The notes under the pieces were generated by a model. The model saw only the letters and a program-made list of their open reading frames with translations, ran no database searches and was not told the origin of the DNA. From contig NZ_JBLWIS010000001.1 of assembly GCF_048381675.1 (NCBI RefSeq), positions 434,001 to 498,000 on the forward strand: 64,000 nt of DNA, in the 5' to 3' direction. Source of the DNA: Advenella sp048381675. GTDB lineage: Bacteria; Pseudomonadota; Gammaproteobacteria; Burkholderiales; Burkholderiaceae_B. A program made the translations under genes and the position numbers. Each line of letters starts with the position of its first letter. Positions within the stretch are counted from its first letter, which is position 1. Of this stretch, positions 51,545 to 60,845 are shown one piece after another.

Positions 51545-52258
51545 ATGAATATGTATTCGTTCAGAAGAAAGTCATTGTTAGTTGGTACGGTATTTATGGC
51601 TGCAGTGCTTGCAGGTTGTGGTAGTACCGGAAAAGCGCCAGTATCCTCCCTGGGTGGCGGTGGTGCTGCGTCTGCAGGGCAATATGTTGTGCAAAGGGGC
51701 GATACGCTTTACAGCATTTCGCGCCGCTATAACATGAGTGTTGCCCAACTGAAGTCATTGAATAATATTTCCGATCCTTCCCAGCTAGAGGTTGGGCAAC
51801 GTTTGCGTGTCTCATCTTCAGGGGGTGCCAGTAGTCCTGGTAAGGGATCAGCTGGCACAAACGTATCAACTTCTGCCCCAAGGGCCAGTGATGCCAGCCT
51901 GGTTTCATGGACGTGGCCGGTCAAGGGTAATATCATTACCGGCTATTCCAGCTCAACCCGTGGTATTGATATTGCTGGCAATACTGGCGATCCGGTTTAT
52001 GCTGCAGCCTCAGGAACCGTTTCTTATGTCGGTAATGGCTTGCGTGGCCTGGGTAACCTTATCCTGATCTCACACGGTAATGGCTTTATTACTGCTTATG
52101 CACACAACAGCAAGTTGTTGGTCAAAGACAAGCAAAGGGTTAGCAAAGGGGAAAAAATTGCCGAAGTCGGGCAGTCAGACACAACTTCTCCACGATTGCA
52201 CTTTGAAATTCGTCGCAATGGCCAGCCGGTCAATCCATTGTCATATTTGCCAAAATAA
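51545..52258 (+). CDS. nlpD: Murein hydrolase activator NlpD (LysM and M23 lipoprotein)
   Basis: A 237-residue lipoprotein with lipobox VLAGCGS (Cys25), one LysM domain at about 41-86 (YVVQRGDTLYSISRRYNMSV to LEVGQRLRV), a Ser/Gly linker, and an M23 domain from about 130. As in E. coli NlpD, the first zinc histidine is missing (TRGIDIAGNTGDPV), so it should activate an amidase (AmiC type) rather than cut murein itself. The second half reads YAHNSKLLVKDKQRVSKGE and RLHFEIRRNGQPVNPLSYLP. Start ATG 51545. rpoS, the usual next gene in many proteobacteria, is absent. Confidence 0.93.
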   Translation: MNMYSFRRKSLLVGTVFMAAVLAGCGSTGKAPVSSLGGGGAASAGQYVVQRGDTLYSISRRYNMSVAQLKSLNNISDPSQLEVGQRLRVSSSGGASSPGKGSAGTNVSTSAPRASDASLVSWTWPVKGNIITGYSSSTRGIDIAGNTGDPVYAAASGTVSYVGNGLRGLGNLILISHGNGFITAYAHNSKLLVKDKQRVSKGEKIAEVGQSDTTSPRLHFEIRRNGQPVNPLSYLPK

Positions 52259-52267
52259 AGTCAGCTT

Positions 52268-53044
52268 ATGCTTCCCACCCTTGTTTTTGATCTTGAAACC
52301 ATTCCTGATGCGCAGGGAATCCGCAGCCTGAATGGCTGGGATCCTGGTATGTCCGATGCTGAAGTGGTTGAACGTGCCTCACAAATCAGGATAGAGCAAA
52401 CCGGATCTGATTTTTTTCCCTTGCATTTGCAAAAAATTGCCGTTATTGGCTGTGTTTTTCGTGATGATAACGGGTTCAGGGTCAAAACATTGGGTAAGCC
52501 TGAAGATGATGAGGCAACACTGATTAACGGTTTTTTTAAAACCATAGAGCGTTATACCCCAAGGCTGGTTAGTTGGAATGGCAATGGTTTTGATTTGCCA
52601 GTATTGCATTACCGCAGCCTGATTCACGGTGTCCAGGCACATCGGTACTGGGATATGGGCGAAGAAGACCGCGACTTCAAATACAATAATTACATCAGTC
52701 GTTATCATACGCGGCATATAGACTTAATGGATTTGCTGGCCAAGTATAACGGCAGGGCCAATGCCCCATTGGATCAATTGGCCAAGCTTTGCGGTTTTCC
52801 TGGCAAGTTGGGTATGGATGGCGGGCAGGTTTGGCCAGCCTGGCAAGCCGGCAAGGCAGATGAAGTACGTGCTTATTGTGAAACTGATGTTGTCAATACA
52901 TGGCTGGTCTATTGCCGATTTCGTTTTATCAGGGGAGAAATAGATCAGATTGCCTACGATCGAGAAGTGGAACTGGTCCGCCAGTCACTGGAAGAAATCA
53001 ATGCCCCACATTGGCAGGAATATCTGGCCGTCTGGGATAAGTAA
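52268..53044 (+). CDS. Predicted 3'-5' exonuclease (DNA_pol_B_exo2 type)
   Basis: A 258-residue DEDD-superfamily protein: TLVFDLETIPD (Asp/Glu pair of motif I), TPRLVSWNGNGFDLPVLHYR (motif II Asp), HIDLMDLL, and the end motif RAYCETDVVNTWLVYCRFR with a late Asp. This matches PolB-like stand-alone exonucleases. It starts 9 bp after nlpD, so is probably co-transcribed. Role in DNA or RNA processing unknown. Confidence 0.85.
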   Translation: MLPTLVFDLETIPDAQGIRSLNGWDPGMSDAEVVERASQIRIEQTGSDFFPLHLQKIAVIGCVFRDDNGFRVKTLGKPEDDEATLINGFFKTIERYTPRLVSWNGNGFDLPVLHYRSLIHGVQAHRYWDMGEEDRDFKYNNYISRYHTRHIDLMDLLAKYNGRANAPLDQLAKLCGFPGKLGMDGGQVWPAWQAGKADEVRAYCETDVVNTWLVYCRFRFIRGEIDQIAYDREVELVRQSLEEINAPHWQEYLAVWDK

Positions 53045-53199
53045 AGCCAAAATAATAAGCGGAAAGCGGGAGCTATTATTGATGATTTCCTGTTTTCCAG
53101 TAACCAATTGAAAATATTCGGGTAAAAGTGCAATAGGTTTGAAACCGGTTATGCCTCAAAATAGCTTCACGTTATCAGTAAACACAAAGGAGCTTTACC

Positions 53200-53874
53200 A
53201 TGACTAAATCAATTTCTTCATTTGTTGTTAAATCTCTTGCTGTTGCCACCACCGCATTGGCTATCGGTTCTACATTTTCAATTGCTGCAGCGCAGCCCCA
53301 AGATGTTGATGCTCGTCCGGGCATGAATCAAAAAATGGGTGACGGGTATGGTCAATTCAAAGGTGAGCGTGGGCATGCCAAAAATCGTGGCGAAAAAATG
53401 AATGCCAAAGCAGCAATCGTGATTCCCGGTTTTGGTCCCGCAGGTCAAAAACTGGTTGATGATCTGAAGCTGAGTGATGATCAGAAAGCCAAGCTTCAGG
53501 CTGCCCTGGCTAATAAAGAACAGGCGCGTGGCGAACATCGTGATGTTTTCAAGAAAGTGTTCGACCTGCGTAAGCAGCAAGTAGAATCAGGCAAGCTTGA
53601 TCCTAAAGCCCTGCTGGAAGCCGAAAAAGAATTGCGTGCCACCATGCAGGCAAAACGTGATGCACATCAGGCCCAATGGCTGGTTTTATGGGAAAGTTTC
53701 ACGCCTGAGCAGCAGGCAACGGTAGGTAAATACTATCAGGAACGCGCCAAAAACATGCAAGAGCGCAAGGAACAGCGTGCAAAACGCATGGAAGAGCGTC
53801 AGGAAAAACGTGAGCAACGCATGGAAAACAGGGCTAAACAGGCTCCTGTAGAACAGGCTGAAGCAAAATCATAA
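53200..53874 (+). CDS. Spy/CpxP-family periplasmic protein
   Basis: A 224-residue protein with a signal peptide cleaved near AAA-QPQ (about residue 31). The mature part is all-helical and highly charged, with two LTxxQ-like motifs: LSDDQKAKLQAAL and FTPEQQATVGKYY. The last 45 residues repeat Glu, Arg, Lys, Met and Gln (EERQEKREQRMENRAKQ). Spy and CpxP are stress-induced chaperones or regulators in the periplasm. AAAGGAG precedes the ATG. A strong terminator follows. Confidence 0.82.
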   Translation: MTKSISSFVVKSLAVATTALAIGSTFSIAAAQPQDVDARPGMNQKMGDGYGQFKGERGHAKNRGEKMNAKAAIVIPGFGPAGQKLVDDLKLSDDQKAKLQAALANKEQARGEHRDVFKKVFDLRKQQVESGKLDPKALLEAEKELRATMQAKRDAHQAQWLVLWESFTPEQQATVGKYYQERAKNMQERKEQRAKRMEERQEKREQRMENRAKQAPVEQAEAKS

Positions 53875-53919
53875 TACTGTTTGAATAGTTTTGTAGCTGT
53901 AACATCTATCCTCTCTTTT

Positions 53920-53949
53920 ATCCCGGTTTTTTTAACCGGGATTTTTTTA
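53920..53949 (+). terminator. Rho-independent terminator
   Basis: ATCCCGGTT (53920-53928) and AACCGGGAT (53934-53942) form a perfect 9-bp stem with a 5-base T loop, followed by seven T's. It ends the Spy-like gene. Confidence 0.92.
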
Positions 53950-54023
53950 TGTTTTTGACGACTTCGTTCATTTGCACGCATGCTTGAATTTACAATAGGT
54001 GCTTCATTTGGATTGGAACAGTC

Positions 54024-55337
54024 ATGTCTGAAGTATTGTCTATAGAGTCGTTGGATCTTGAGGCACGTGGCATCGCACGTCGTGAAGGAAAAACCATTTT
54101 TGTCCAGGGGGCGCTACCCGGAGAGGTGGTTGAAGCCACTATTCTCAGGAAGAAACCTTCGTATGAAGTTGCCCGCACGCAGCGGGTATTGAAAGAGTCC
54201 AGCTTACGGGTAACGCCCCGTTGCCCAAATTTTGGCATGTGCGGTGGCTGTGCCATGCAACACGTGGATACGGCGACCCAGGTCGCGGTCAAACAGCGGG
54301 CACTGGAAGATTGCTTCCGGCATATATCAAAGCTTAACATTCCCCATGTGCTGGCGCCCATGCATGGCCCCGATTGGGGTTATCGTTACCGTGCCCGTTT
54401 ATCGGTGCGTTACGTCAGAAAAAAAGGCACGGTTCTGGTTGGGTTTCATGAACGCAAAAGCGGATATGTTGCCGATATGACTGAATGCCATATTTTGCCT
54501 AAACATGTATCTGATTTATTGGTACCTTTGCGGCAGCTTATTGGCAATTTAAGCGTATGTGAGCGGGTTCCGCAGATTGAAGTGGCAATTGGGGATGGCG
54601 TTACGGTTTTAACCATCCGCCATATGGATCCGTTTACAGAAAATGATCTTGCCTTGCTGGATGATTTTGCAGATAAACATCAAATTATCTGGTGGGTACA
54701 GTCCAAAGGACCTGAAACAGTCAAACCCTTGCATGAAAAAGATGCAGGCAAACTGGCTTACAGCCTCCCGCAATTTGGCTTGCGCATGGCCTATAAGCCT
54801 ACTGACTTTACCCAGGTTAATCATCAGATCAATCAGGCCCTTATTGCCAGGGCACTTAATTTGCTGAATGTGCAATCCCAGGACAGGGTGGCTGATTTGT
54901 TTTGCGGCTTGGGTAATTTTACTTTGCCCTTGGCCACTAAAGCCCGTGAGGTGGTGGGTATAGAAGGCAGTAAAACCCTGACAGACAGGGCGCTTGATGC
55001 CGCAAAAGACCATGGCCTTGAGCATAAAACAAGTTTCTCTACCCTGAATCTGTTTGAGGTGGATGTGCAATGGTTACGGGATCTTGGCTATTTTGACCGG
55101 ATGCTGATTGATCCGCCCCGTGAAGGGGCGCTGGAGGTAGCCCGGGCATTGGCACAACTCACGTCAGCGGAAAGACCCAAGCGTATCGTTTATGTTTCCT
55201 GTAATCCGGCGACACTGGCGCGTGATGCGGGTGTCTTGGTTGAAAACGGAGCTTACAAACTGATATCGGCTGGTGTCATCAATATGTTTCCCCATACTGC
55301 CCATGTAGAGTCCATAGCCGTGTTTGAGTCCTGTTAA
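54024..55337 (+). CDS. rlmD: 23S rRNA (uracil1939-C5)-methyltransferase RlmD
   Basis: A 437-residue TrmA-family enzyme. The N-terminal TRAM domain is about residues 1-60. The 4Fe-4S cysteines are Cys67, Cys73 and Cys76 (CPNFGMCGGC) and Cys155. The methyltransferase domain has VADLFCGLGNFTLPLA, LIDPPREGA and the nucleophile Cys in IVYVSCNPATLARD. It methylates U1939 of 23S rRNA. It stands between the Spy-like gene and the convergent cfa. Confidence 0.95.
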   Translation: MSEVLSIESLDLEARGIARREGKTIFVQGALPGEVVEATILRKKPSYEVARTQRVLKESSLRVTPRCPNFGMCGGCAMQHVDTATQVAVKQRALEDCFRHISKLNIPHVLAPMHGPDWGYRYRARLSVRYVRKKGTVLVGFHERKSGYVADMTECHILPKHVSDLLVPLRQLIGNLSVCERVPQIEVAIGDGVTVLTIRHMDPFTENDLALLDDFADKHQIIWWVQSKGPETVKPLHEKDAGKLAYSLPQFGLRMAYKPTDFTQVNHQINQALIARALNLLNVQSQDRVADLFCGLGNFTLPLATKAREVVGIEGSKTLTDRALDAAKDHGLEHKTSFSTLNLFEVDVQWLRDLGYFDRMLIDPPREGALEVARALAQLTSAERPKRIVYVSCNPATLARDAGVLVENGAYKLISAGVINMFPHTAHVESIAVFESC

Positions 55338-55372
55338 ACACAAGAGAGTGGGTTATCTTTGCCTGAAGTGTT

Positions 55373-56533
55373 TTATAGCTTGGGACGTCGATAACCCCCT
55401 TTTATACCCTCCGGAGACAGGACCAATTGCCATAATTGATTTGAGCGTGCCCTGAATGAACCGGCGCAGACCAATAAATAATAACGCCACATCCGATAAA
55501 AACGTTCAGAATACTGGTTCTTGAATTCATGCCAGTGTTTTTCGAAGTTGGCATGCCAGGCCATCAGGGTTTTGTCATAATCGGCCCCAAAATTGTGAAT
55601 ATCCTCAATCACGAACAAAGACTCCAGTGAATCGGAAATCTGGCCAATGACAGGGACTTCCCCATTGGGGAAAATATATTTGTCAATCCAGGGGTCGGGG
55701 TGGTGGTCGCGAATTTGTCCGCCAATGGTGTGCAGTAAAAACAAGCCGTCTTCCTTCAGGTTGCGACGGGCCACCTCGAAATAGGTGCGATAGTTTTTGC
55801 GTCCGACATGCTCAAACATGCCCAGGCTGACAATTGCATCATATTGCTCATGCAGGTCTCGATAATCTTGCAGGCGAAACGTAACCGGCAGGCCTTGGCA
55901 TAATTGTTCGCCGTATTCGGCCTGTTCTTTTGAAATGGTTATCCCTGTGCAGCGCACACCATAATTTTCTGCCGCATAACGCATGAAGCTGCCCCAGCCA
56001 CAGCCGATGTCCAGGACATGCATGCCGGGTTTCAAGTCCAGTTTTTGGCAGACCAGATCCAGTTTTGCCAACTGCGCATCATTCAGGTTGTCGGCCTTGT
56101 CCCAATAGCCGCAGGTGTAAGTCATGTAGGGATCTAACATTTTGGCAAAAAAATCATTGCCAATGTCATAGTGTGTTTCTCCGACTTCCCATGCGCGGGT
56201 ACGGGTTTGGTGATTCAGGATTTGTGCCCGCAGGCTGTACCACAGGGTGCTCAGGTTTCTTATTTTGGTATCCAGTTTGGTACGCAGGATTATATTAATG
56301 AGCTCGTCAATTTGTTGGCAATCCCACATGCCGGCCATATAGCTTTCACCCAGGCCCTTGCTGCCATGTGCCAGGATCAGGTCGGCTGCCGTGGGGTCGT
56401 GAATCTTGATATCCCAGGGGTGATTGCCATTGATGGTGATGTTGCTGCAGGCCAATAATTGTTTAAGGTATTCGTATGATTTATTGGTGACTGGTTTTGG
56501 ATTGTCTACTCCTGTTAACTCCTGGTGTTTCAT
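55373..56533 (-). CDS. cfa: Cyclopropane-fatty-acyl-phospholipid synthase
   Basis: A 386-residue enzyme. The N-terminal lipid-binding domain includes ITINGNHPWDIKIHDP and GLGESYMAGMWDC; the SAM domain has HVLDIGCGWGSFMRYAAENYG and VSLGMFEHVGRKNY. Cfa adds a methylene bridge to unsaturated acyl chains of membrane lipids. AAGGAAAG before the ATG at 56533 fixes the start; the upstream ATG at 56575 has no such support. The length fits E. coli Cfa (382 residues). Confidence 0.94.
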   Translation of the reverse strand: MKHQELTGVDNPKPVTNKSYEYLKQLLACSNITINGNHPWDIKIHDPTAADLILAHGSKGLGESYMAGMWDCQQIDELINIILRTKLDTKIRNLSTLWYSLRAQILNHQTRTRAWEVGETHYDIGNDFFAKMLDPYMTYTCGYWDKADNLNDAQLAKLDLVCQKLDLKPGMHVLDIGCGWGSFMRYAAENYGVRCTGITISKEQAEYGEQLCQGLPVTFRLQDYRDLHEQYDAIVSLGMFEHVGRKNYRTYFEVARRNLKEDGLFLLHTIGGQIRDHHPDPWIDKYIFPNGEVPVIGQISDSLESLFVIEDIHNFGADYDKTLMAWHANFEKHWHEFKNQYSERFYRMWRYYLLVCAGSFRARSNQLWQLVLSPEGIKGGYRRPKL

Positions 56534-56690
56534 GTGCTTTCCTTTAGTGGTATGTAAAGAAAACAACTGCATCAATAAATGATGGGCAATTGTGAAATAC
56601 AGGAAGTGGATGCCTTTCTGGATTTAAAGGAACCCCTTTCTTTTTATAGTTTATAACTTAACATTGTGACCATAAAATTTCAAATTTTAT

Positions 56691-57608
56691 TTATGAGGCT
56701 CTAATGCCTGATAGGTTTTTAAAGCAAATTTCCCTGGCCAGGGTTAGAAAAGCCTGAATATAACTGGCTCTCCGGTCTTCACTGCGTACAGCGGCATACA
56801 GTGTTTGCCAAATACCAGGGGGGGTACCTAAATGACAGATCTTAAGCCATTCCTGGTTGACGTAATCGGTCAGGGTCCAGTTGGGAAGGGCTGCCACGCC
56901 TCGATTGCTGTTAACCAGTTGGATGATCATGGGAGTCAACTCAGCTGTTCTCGTGGCTGCAGGCTCGATATCGGCCGGCTCAAGAAAAGTACTGTAAATA
57001 TCCAGTCGGTCTTTATCAACCGGGTAGGTAATCAAGACTTGGTTAGCAAGATCTTGGGGCTTGATATATCGCTTTTGCGAAAGCGGATTGGCAGCGGATA
57101 CGGCAACAACCAACTCATATTTGAACAATGGGATGTAATCAATGTTTTCCGAACGTACAGGGTCTGAGGTAATGACCAGATCCAGATCGCCCCGGCGCAG
57201 AGCAGGGAAAGGCGCAAAAGAAAATGCCGCTGATAGATCCAGTGAAATTTGTGGCCATTGTTGCCGGTAGGCGTCAAGGGCGGGCATCAGCCATTCAAAG
57301 CAGGAATGGCACTCAATGGCAAGGTGCAGCCTGCCGGTGTTGCCTGCTGCCAGTTTTTGCAGCTCTCTTTCGGTTGATTTGATTTTTGGCAGGATATCGT
57401 CAGCCAGCGCAAGTATGCGCAAGCCGGCGGTTGTTAGTCTGGCGGGGCGGGTGCGACGATTCAATACGCTGGTGCCCAGCCTGTTTTCAAGGTCGCGCAG
57501 CTGGTGTGAAAGGGCAGATTGGGTAACAGAGAGATGGTCGGCTGCTTCCTGGAGATTGCCAAAATTTCGAATTGCCGTAAGCGTTTCAAGATGTTTGATT
57601 TCCAGCAT
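56691..57608 (-). CDS. metR: LysR-family regulator MetR
   Basis: A 305-residue protein that starts LEIKHLETLTAIRNFGNLQE with the helix-turn-helix AADHLSVTQSALSHQLRDLE. The MetR-type effector domain shows HSCFEWLMPALDAYRQQWP, VLITYPVDKDRLDIY and NRGVAALPNWTLTDYV. It is divergent from metE, with 179 bp between. MetR activates metE using homocysteine as co-effector, and usually represses itself. Confidence 0.93.
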   Translation of the reverse strand: MLEIKHLETLTAIRNFGNLQEAADHLSVTQSALSHQLRDLENRLGTSVLNRRTRPARLTTAGLRILALADDILPKIKSTERELQKLAAGNTGRLHLAIECHSCFEWLMPALDAYRQQWPQISLDLSAAFSFAPFPALRRGDLDLVITSDPVRSENIDYIPLFKYELVVAVSAANPLSQKRYIKPQDLANQVLITYPVDKDRLDIYSTFLEPADIEPAATRTAELTPMIIQLVNSNRGVAALPNWTLTDYVNQEWLKICHLGTPPGIWQTLYAAVRSEDRRASYIQAFLTLAREICFKNLSGIRAS

Positions 57609-57715
57609 ATGTAGGTTCTTTTAAACAGGATTGTTAGTTTGTATGATTTAAATATTATTTAAAATCAATGAGTTATATTTAAATATTAGAATTTCTCATG
57701 TTATGTTTAAAATTT

Positions 57716-57728
57716 TGAGATATATTCA
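57716..57728. promoter_or_regulatory. Candidate MetR site between metR and metE
   Basis: TGAG-ATATA-TTCA at 57716-57728 differs from the MetR consensus TGAA-N5-TTCA at one position. It lies 60 bp before the metE start in a very AT-rich divergent region. The imperfect dyad TGAGTTATA to TTTCTCA at 57669-57698 may be part of a second site. Assigned by consensus and position only. Confidence 0.45.
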
Positions 57729-57787
57729 TGTTAATTGTAAGGCAAAATCCAAATACTTGATAATTATTCATGCTATTTAGGATTAAT

Positions 57788-60082
57788 ATGACAATAATTC
57801 ATAATTTAGGCTTCCCCAGGATTGGTGTTCAACGGGAACTGAAAAAAGCGCTGGAACAATATTGGAGTGGGAAAATCAATGCCGAGGCCCTTGGGGCTGT
57901 CGCGCAGGAGCTCAGGAGGAGACATTGGCAACAGCAGGCAGATGCGGGCGTTTCCTTGCTGCCCGTGGGGGACTTTGCCTGGTATGACCAGATTCTGGAA
58001 TGGAGTACCTTGATTGGGGCGGTTCCTGCCCGTTTTGAACAAGATCCCAATCAGGAAGTGGGGCTGGACACTTTGTTCAGGATGGCGCGCGGCAAGGCAC
58101 CGACCGGACAGGCCACAGCTGCCTGTGAAATGACCAAGTGGTTTGATACCAATTATCACTATATTGTTCCTGAGCTGGAAGCCGGACAAACATTCCGGAT
58201 TGTCCGCGGTTATCTGTTTGATCATGTCGATGAGGCATTGTCCCAAGGCTATCAAGTCAAGCCGGTTATCCCCGGTTTATTAAGCTATTTGTGGTTAAGC
58301 AAGGGCGAAGATTTCACCAATGGCGCAGCTGACGAGCGCAAGCTGGCCTTGATTCCTGCCTTGCTCGAGGTTTATCAACAGGTATTGGCACGCTTGCATG
58401 CGCAGGGCGTAGAGTGGGTGCAGATTGATGAACCCATCCTGACACTGGAGTTGCCCCAGGCCTGGCAAGCGGCTTTCAGGCAGGTGTATCAACAACTGGC
58501 ACAACAGAAACAGAAAATTTTGCTGGCAACGTATTTTGAAGGTCTTCATGACAATCTTTCCGTGGTAAGCAGTTTGCCGGTAGCCGGTTTGCATGTGGAT
58601 CTGGTGCGTGGCAATCATTGTCTTCAATCTATCGCTGATTACCTTCAGCCAGAACAGGTCTTGTCGGCCGGCATTGTCAGTGGCCGTGATATCTGGCGAA
58701 CTGATCTGGAAGCGGCTGCTGCCCGCTTGCAACCGTTAAAAGAACAACTGGGTGAAAATTTATGGTTGGCGCCGTCTTGCTCTTTATTGCATGTGCCGGT
58801 GGATCTGGCTTATGAAGTCAAACTTGATGAAGAAATAAAATCCTGGCTTTCTTTTGCGATCCAGAAGCTGGAGGAGTTAACCGTACTGGCGGCTGTGCTG
58901 GATAAACGCCTGACACCTTCTATTGAGGATTTCCTGGCCCGGCAGCAACAGGCGCTTAATAACAGAAAAATATCAAAGCGGATTCATAACCCGTTGGTTC
59001 AACAGCAACTTTCCCAATCCAGTCAGATCAGGCGTGATCGCACACCCTATAAAGAGCGTGTGCAAAAACAGCGTGAAGCCTTGGACTTGCCCCTGTTTCC
59101 GACGACGACTATTGGTTCATTTCCGCAAACCACGGAAATCAGGGCTTTGCGTCGTGACTGGAAACAGGGTGCCCTGAGTGATGCAAAGTATGAGGCATCC
59201 ATCAAGGAAGAAATTGCCAAGGTAGTGACTTTTCAGGAGGAGGTCGGGCTGGATGTGCTGGTTCACGGAGAACCTGAGCGCAATGATATGGTTGAGTATT
59301 TTGGTGAACTGCTGGCTGGCTATGCTTTCACTGAAAATGGCTGGGTACAGAGCTATGGTTCACGCTGCGTAAAACCACCTATTATTTTTGGGGATGTTGC
59401 CCGTGTTATTCCCATGACGGTAGGGTGGACGGCTTATGCCCAATCCCTGACTAAAAAGCCGATGAAAGGCATGCTGACTGGCCCGGTTACCTTGTTGCAA
59501 TGGTCATTTGTCCGTGATGACCAGCCACGGGAGCAAACATGCCGTCAACTGGCATTGGCATTGCGAGAGGAAATTCTTGATCTTGAGAAAGCGGGAATTG
59601 GCATTATCCAGATTGATGAGCCTGCATTTCGCGAGGGTTTGCCACTTCGCAAGGGAAAATGGCAGTCTTATCTGGACTGGGCGGTTGATGCGTTTCGCCT
59701 GTCAACTTCTGGCGTTGAGGATACCACGCAAATCCATACGCACATGTGCTATGCCGAATTCAATGACATCATTGAGGCGATTGCCGCTATGGATGCCGAT
59801 GTGATTACCATAGAAACCTCCCGTTCCAATATGGAATTGTTGCGTGCTTTTGAAGAATTCCATTATCCCAATGAAATTGGTCCTGGTGTTTATGATATTC
59901 ATTCCCCGAATATTCCGGATACCGACTGGATGGTACGACTGATGGAAAAAGCCTCTGGGCAGATAGATAAACAGCGTTTATGGGTCAATCCTGATTGTGG
60001 GCTGAAAACAAGGGGGTGGCCTGAAACCCGAGCTGCACTTGAAAAAATGGTTGAGGCGGCCAAGGCCTTGAGATTGCAATAG
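57788..60082 (+). CDS. metE: Cobalamin-independent methionine synthase MetE
   Basis: A 764-residue double-barrel enzyme: TIIHNLGFPRIGVQRELKKA at the start, FPTTTIGSFPQT opening the catalytic half, and VLVHGEPERNDMVEYF. The zinc ligands are visible as His and Cys in IHTHMCYAEFND, Glu in TIETSRSNMELL and Cys in VNPDCGLKTRGW. It methylates homocysteine from 5-methyl-THF-triglutamate. ATG 57788 has AGGA six bases before it and gives the conserved start; ATG 57770 is less likely. This is the intact methionine synthase of the window, in contrast to the fragment at 40954. Confidence 0.96.
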   Translation: MTIIHNLGFPRIGVQRELKKALEQYWSGKINAEALGAVAQELRRRHWQQQADAGVSLLPVGDFAWYDQILEWSTLIGAVPARFEQDPNQEVGLDTLFRMARGKAPTGQATAACEMTKWFDTNYHYIVPELEAGQTFRIVRGYLFDHVDEALSQGYQVKPVIPGLLSYLWLSKGEDFTNGAADERKLALIPALLEVYQQVLARLHAQGVEWVQIDEPILTLELPQAWQAAFRQVYQQLAQQKQKILLATYFEGLHDNLSVVSSLPVAGLHVDLVRGNHCLQSIADYLQPEQVLSAGIVSGRDIWRTDLEAAAARLQPLKEQLGENLWLAPSCSLLHVPVDLAYEVKLDEEIKSWLSFAIQKLEELTVLAAVLDKRLTPSIEDFLARQQQALNNRKISKRIHNPLVQQQLSQSSQIRRDRTPYKERVQKQREALDLPLFPTTTIGSFPQTTEIRALRRDWKQGALSDAKYEASIKEEIAKVVTFQEEVGLDVLVHGEPERNDMVEYFGELLAGYAFTENGWVQSYGSRCVKPPIIFGDVARVIPMTVGWTAYAQSLTKKPMKGMLTGPVTLLQWSFVRDDQPREQTCRQLALALREEILDLEKAGIGIIQIDEPAFREGLPLRKGKWQSYLDWAVDAFRLSTSGVEDTTQIHTHMCYAEFNDIIEAIAAMDADVITIETSRSNMELLRAFEEFHYPNEIGPGVYDIHSPNIPDTDWMVRLMEKASGQIDKQRLWVNPDCGLKTRGWPETRAALEKMVEAAKALRLQ

Positions 60083-60214
60083 GCTATAAATTTTGATTGA
60101 TATTAGGGTAAACCCTAAAAATAAAGGACGGATTTAAGAATCCACGCATGATGATTTACGGGTACGCTATACTTTCCGCAATCATTCATCAATTGCTCTT
60201 GAATTCGTCTCATA

Positions 60215-60784
60215 ATGTCGTTTGATACTTCAGTAAGCCGCAAACCCATTCATACCCGAAAAATAGAAATGAATTCCTTTTTAAGGGAGGATGGGTTGTG
60301 GGAGCTAGAGGCATCCTTGCTCGATTATAAGGCTTACGATTTTCCCAAGCGCAATGGCGGCATTAAAGTGGCGGGTTCACCTGTGCATAATATGAAAATC
60401 TGTCTGCTGGTAACAGAAGACGGAGAGGTGCGTGATGCCCGTGCGCATTATGATGATGCGCCTTACGATCAAACCTGTTCGGCAATCGAGGCCGCCTACA
60501 AGGGGCTGGTTGGCTTGCATTTGCTCAGGAATTTTCGCAACGCAGTCAAAGAGCGATTTTCCAGAACATCTGGTTGCACGCATATGTCCGAACTTGTTGT
60601 ACTATTGCCAACGGTTTTTGTCCAAAGTTTGTCGGCATCCCGCAACCGCAAAGAAGCAAAGTCCGGTAAAAAACCTTTTCAGCTTGAAGGTTGTCATGCC
60701 CTGGCTTTAACTTCACCGGTGGTCAAAGAGTTTTACCCTGACTGGTATGTCAACGAGACGATCGAAGCAGTCAAGATCAATTGA
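60215..60784 (+). CDS. DUF2889 family protein
   Basis: A 189-residue cytoplasmic protein beginning PIHTRKIEMNSFLREDGLWE, with LEASLLDYKAYDF, GSPVHNMKICLLVTEDGEVRDA and a region with SGCTHMSEL. This matches DUF2889, common in betaproteobacteria and often placed near catabolic genes. Function unknown. It lies 132 bp after metE and 61 bp before sucC, with its own probable promoter. Confidence 0.85.
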   Translation: MSFDTSVSRKPIHTRKIEMNSFLREDGLWELEASLLDYKAYDFPKRNGGIKVAGSPVHNMKICLLVTEDGEVRDARAHYDDAPYDQTCSAIEAAYKGLVGLHLLRNFRNAVKERFSRTSGCTHMSELVVLLPTVFVQSLSASRNRKEAKSGKKPFQLEGCHALALTSPVVKEFYPDWYVNETIEAVKIN

Positions 60785-60845
60785 TGGTGGCCCCTCCCGC
60801 GCAAGCAGGTCATTTTATTTTTTCCTACATCTATATAGGTAATAC

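Noticed and set aside
51545..52258. NlpD missing a zinc histidine as a sign of decay
   Set aside because: E. coli NlpD has the same feature; it is normal for activators of this type.
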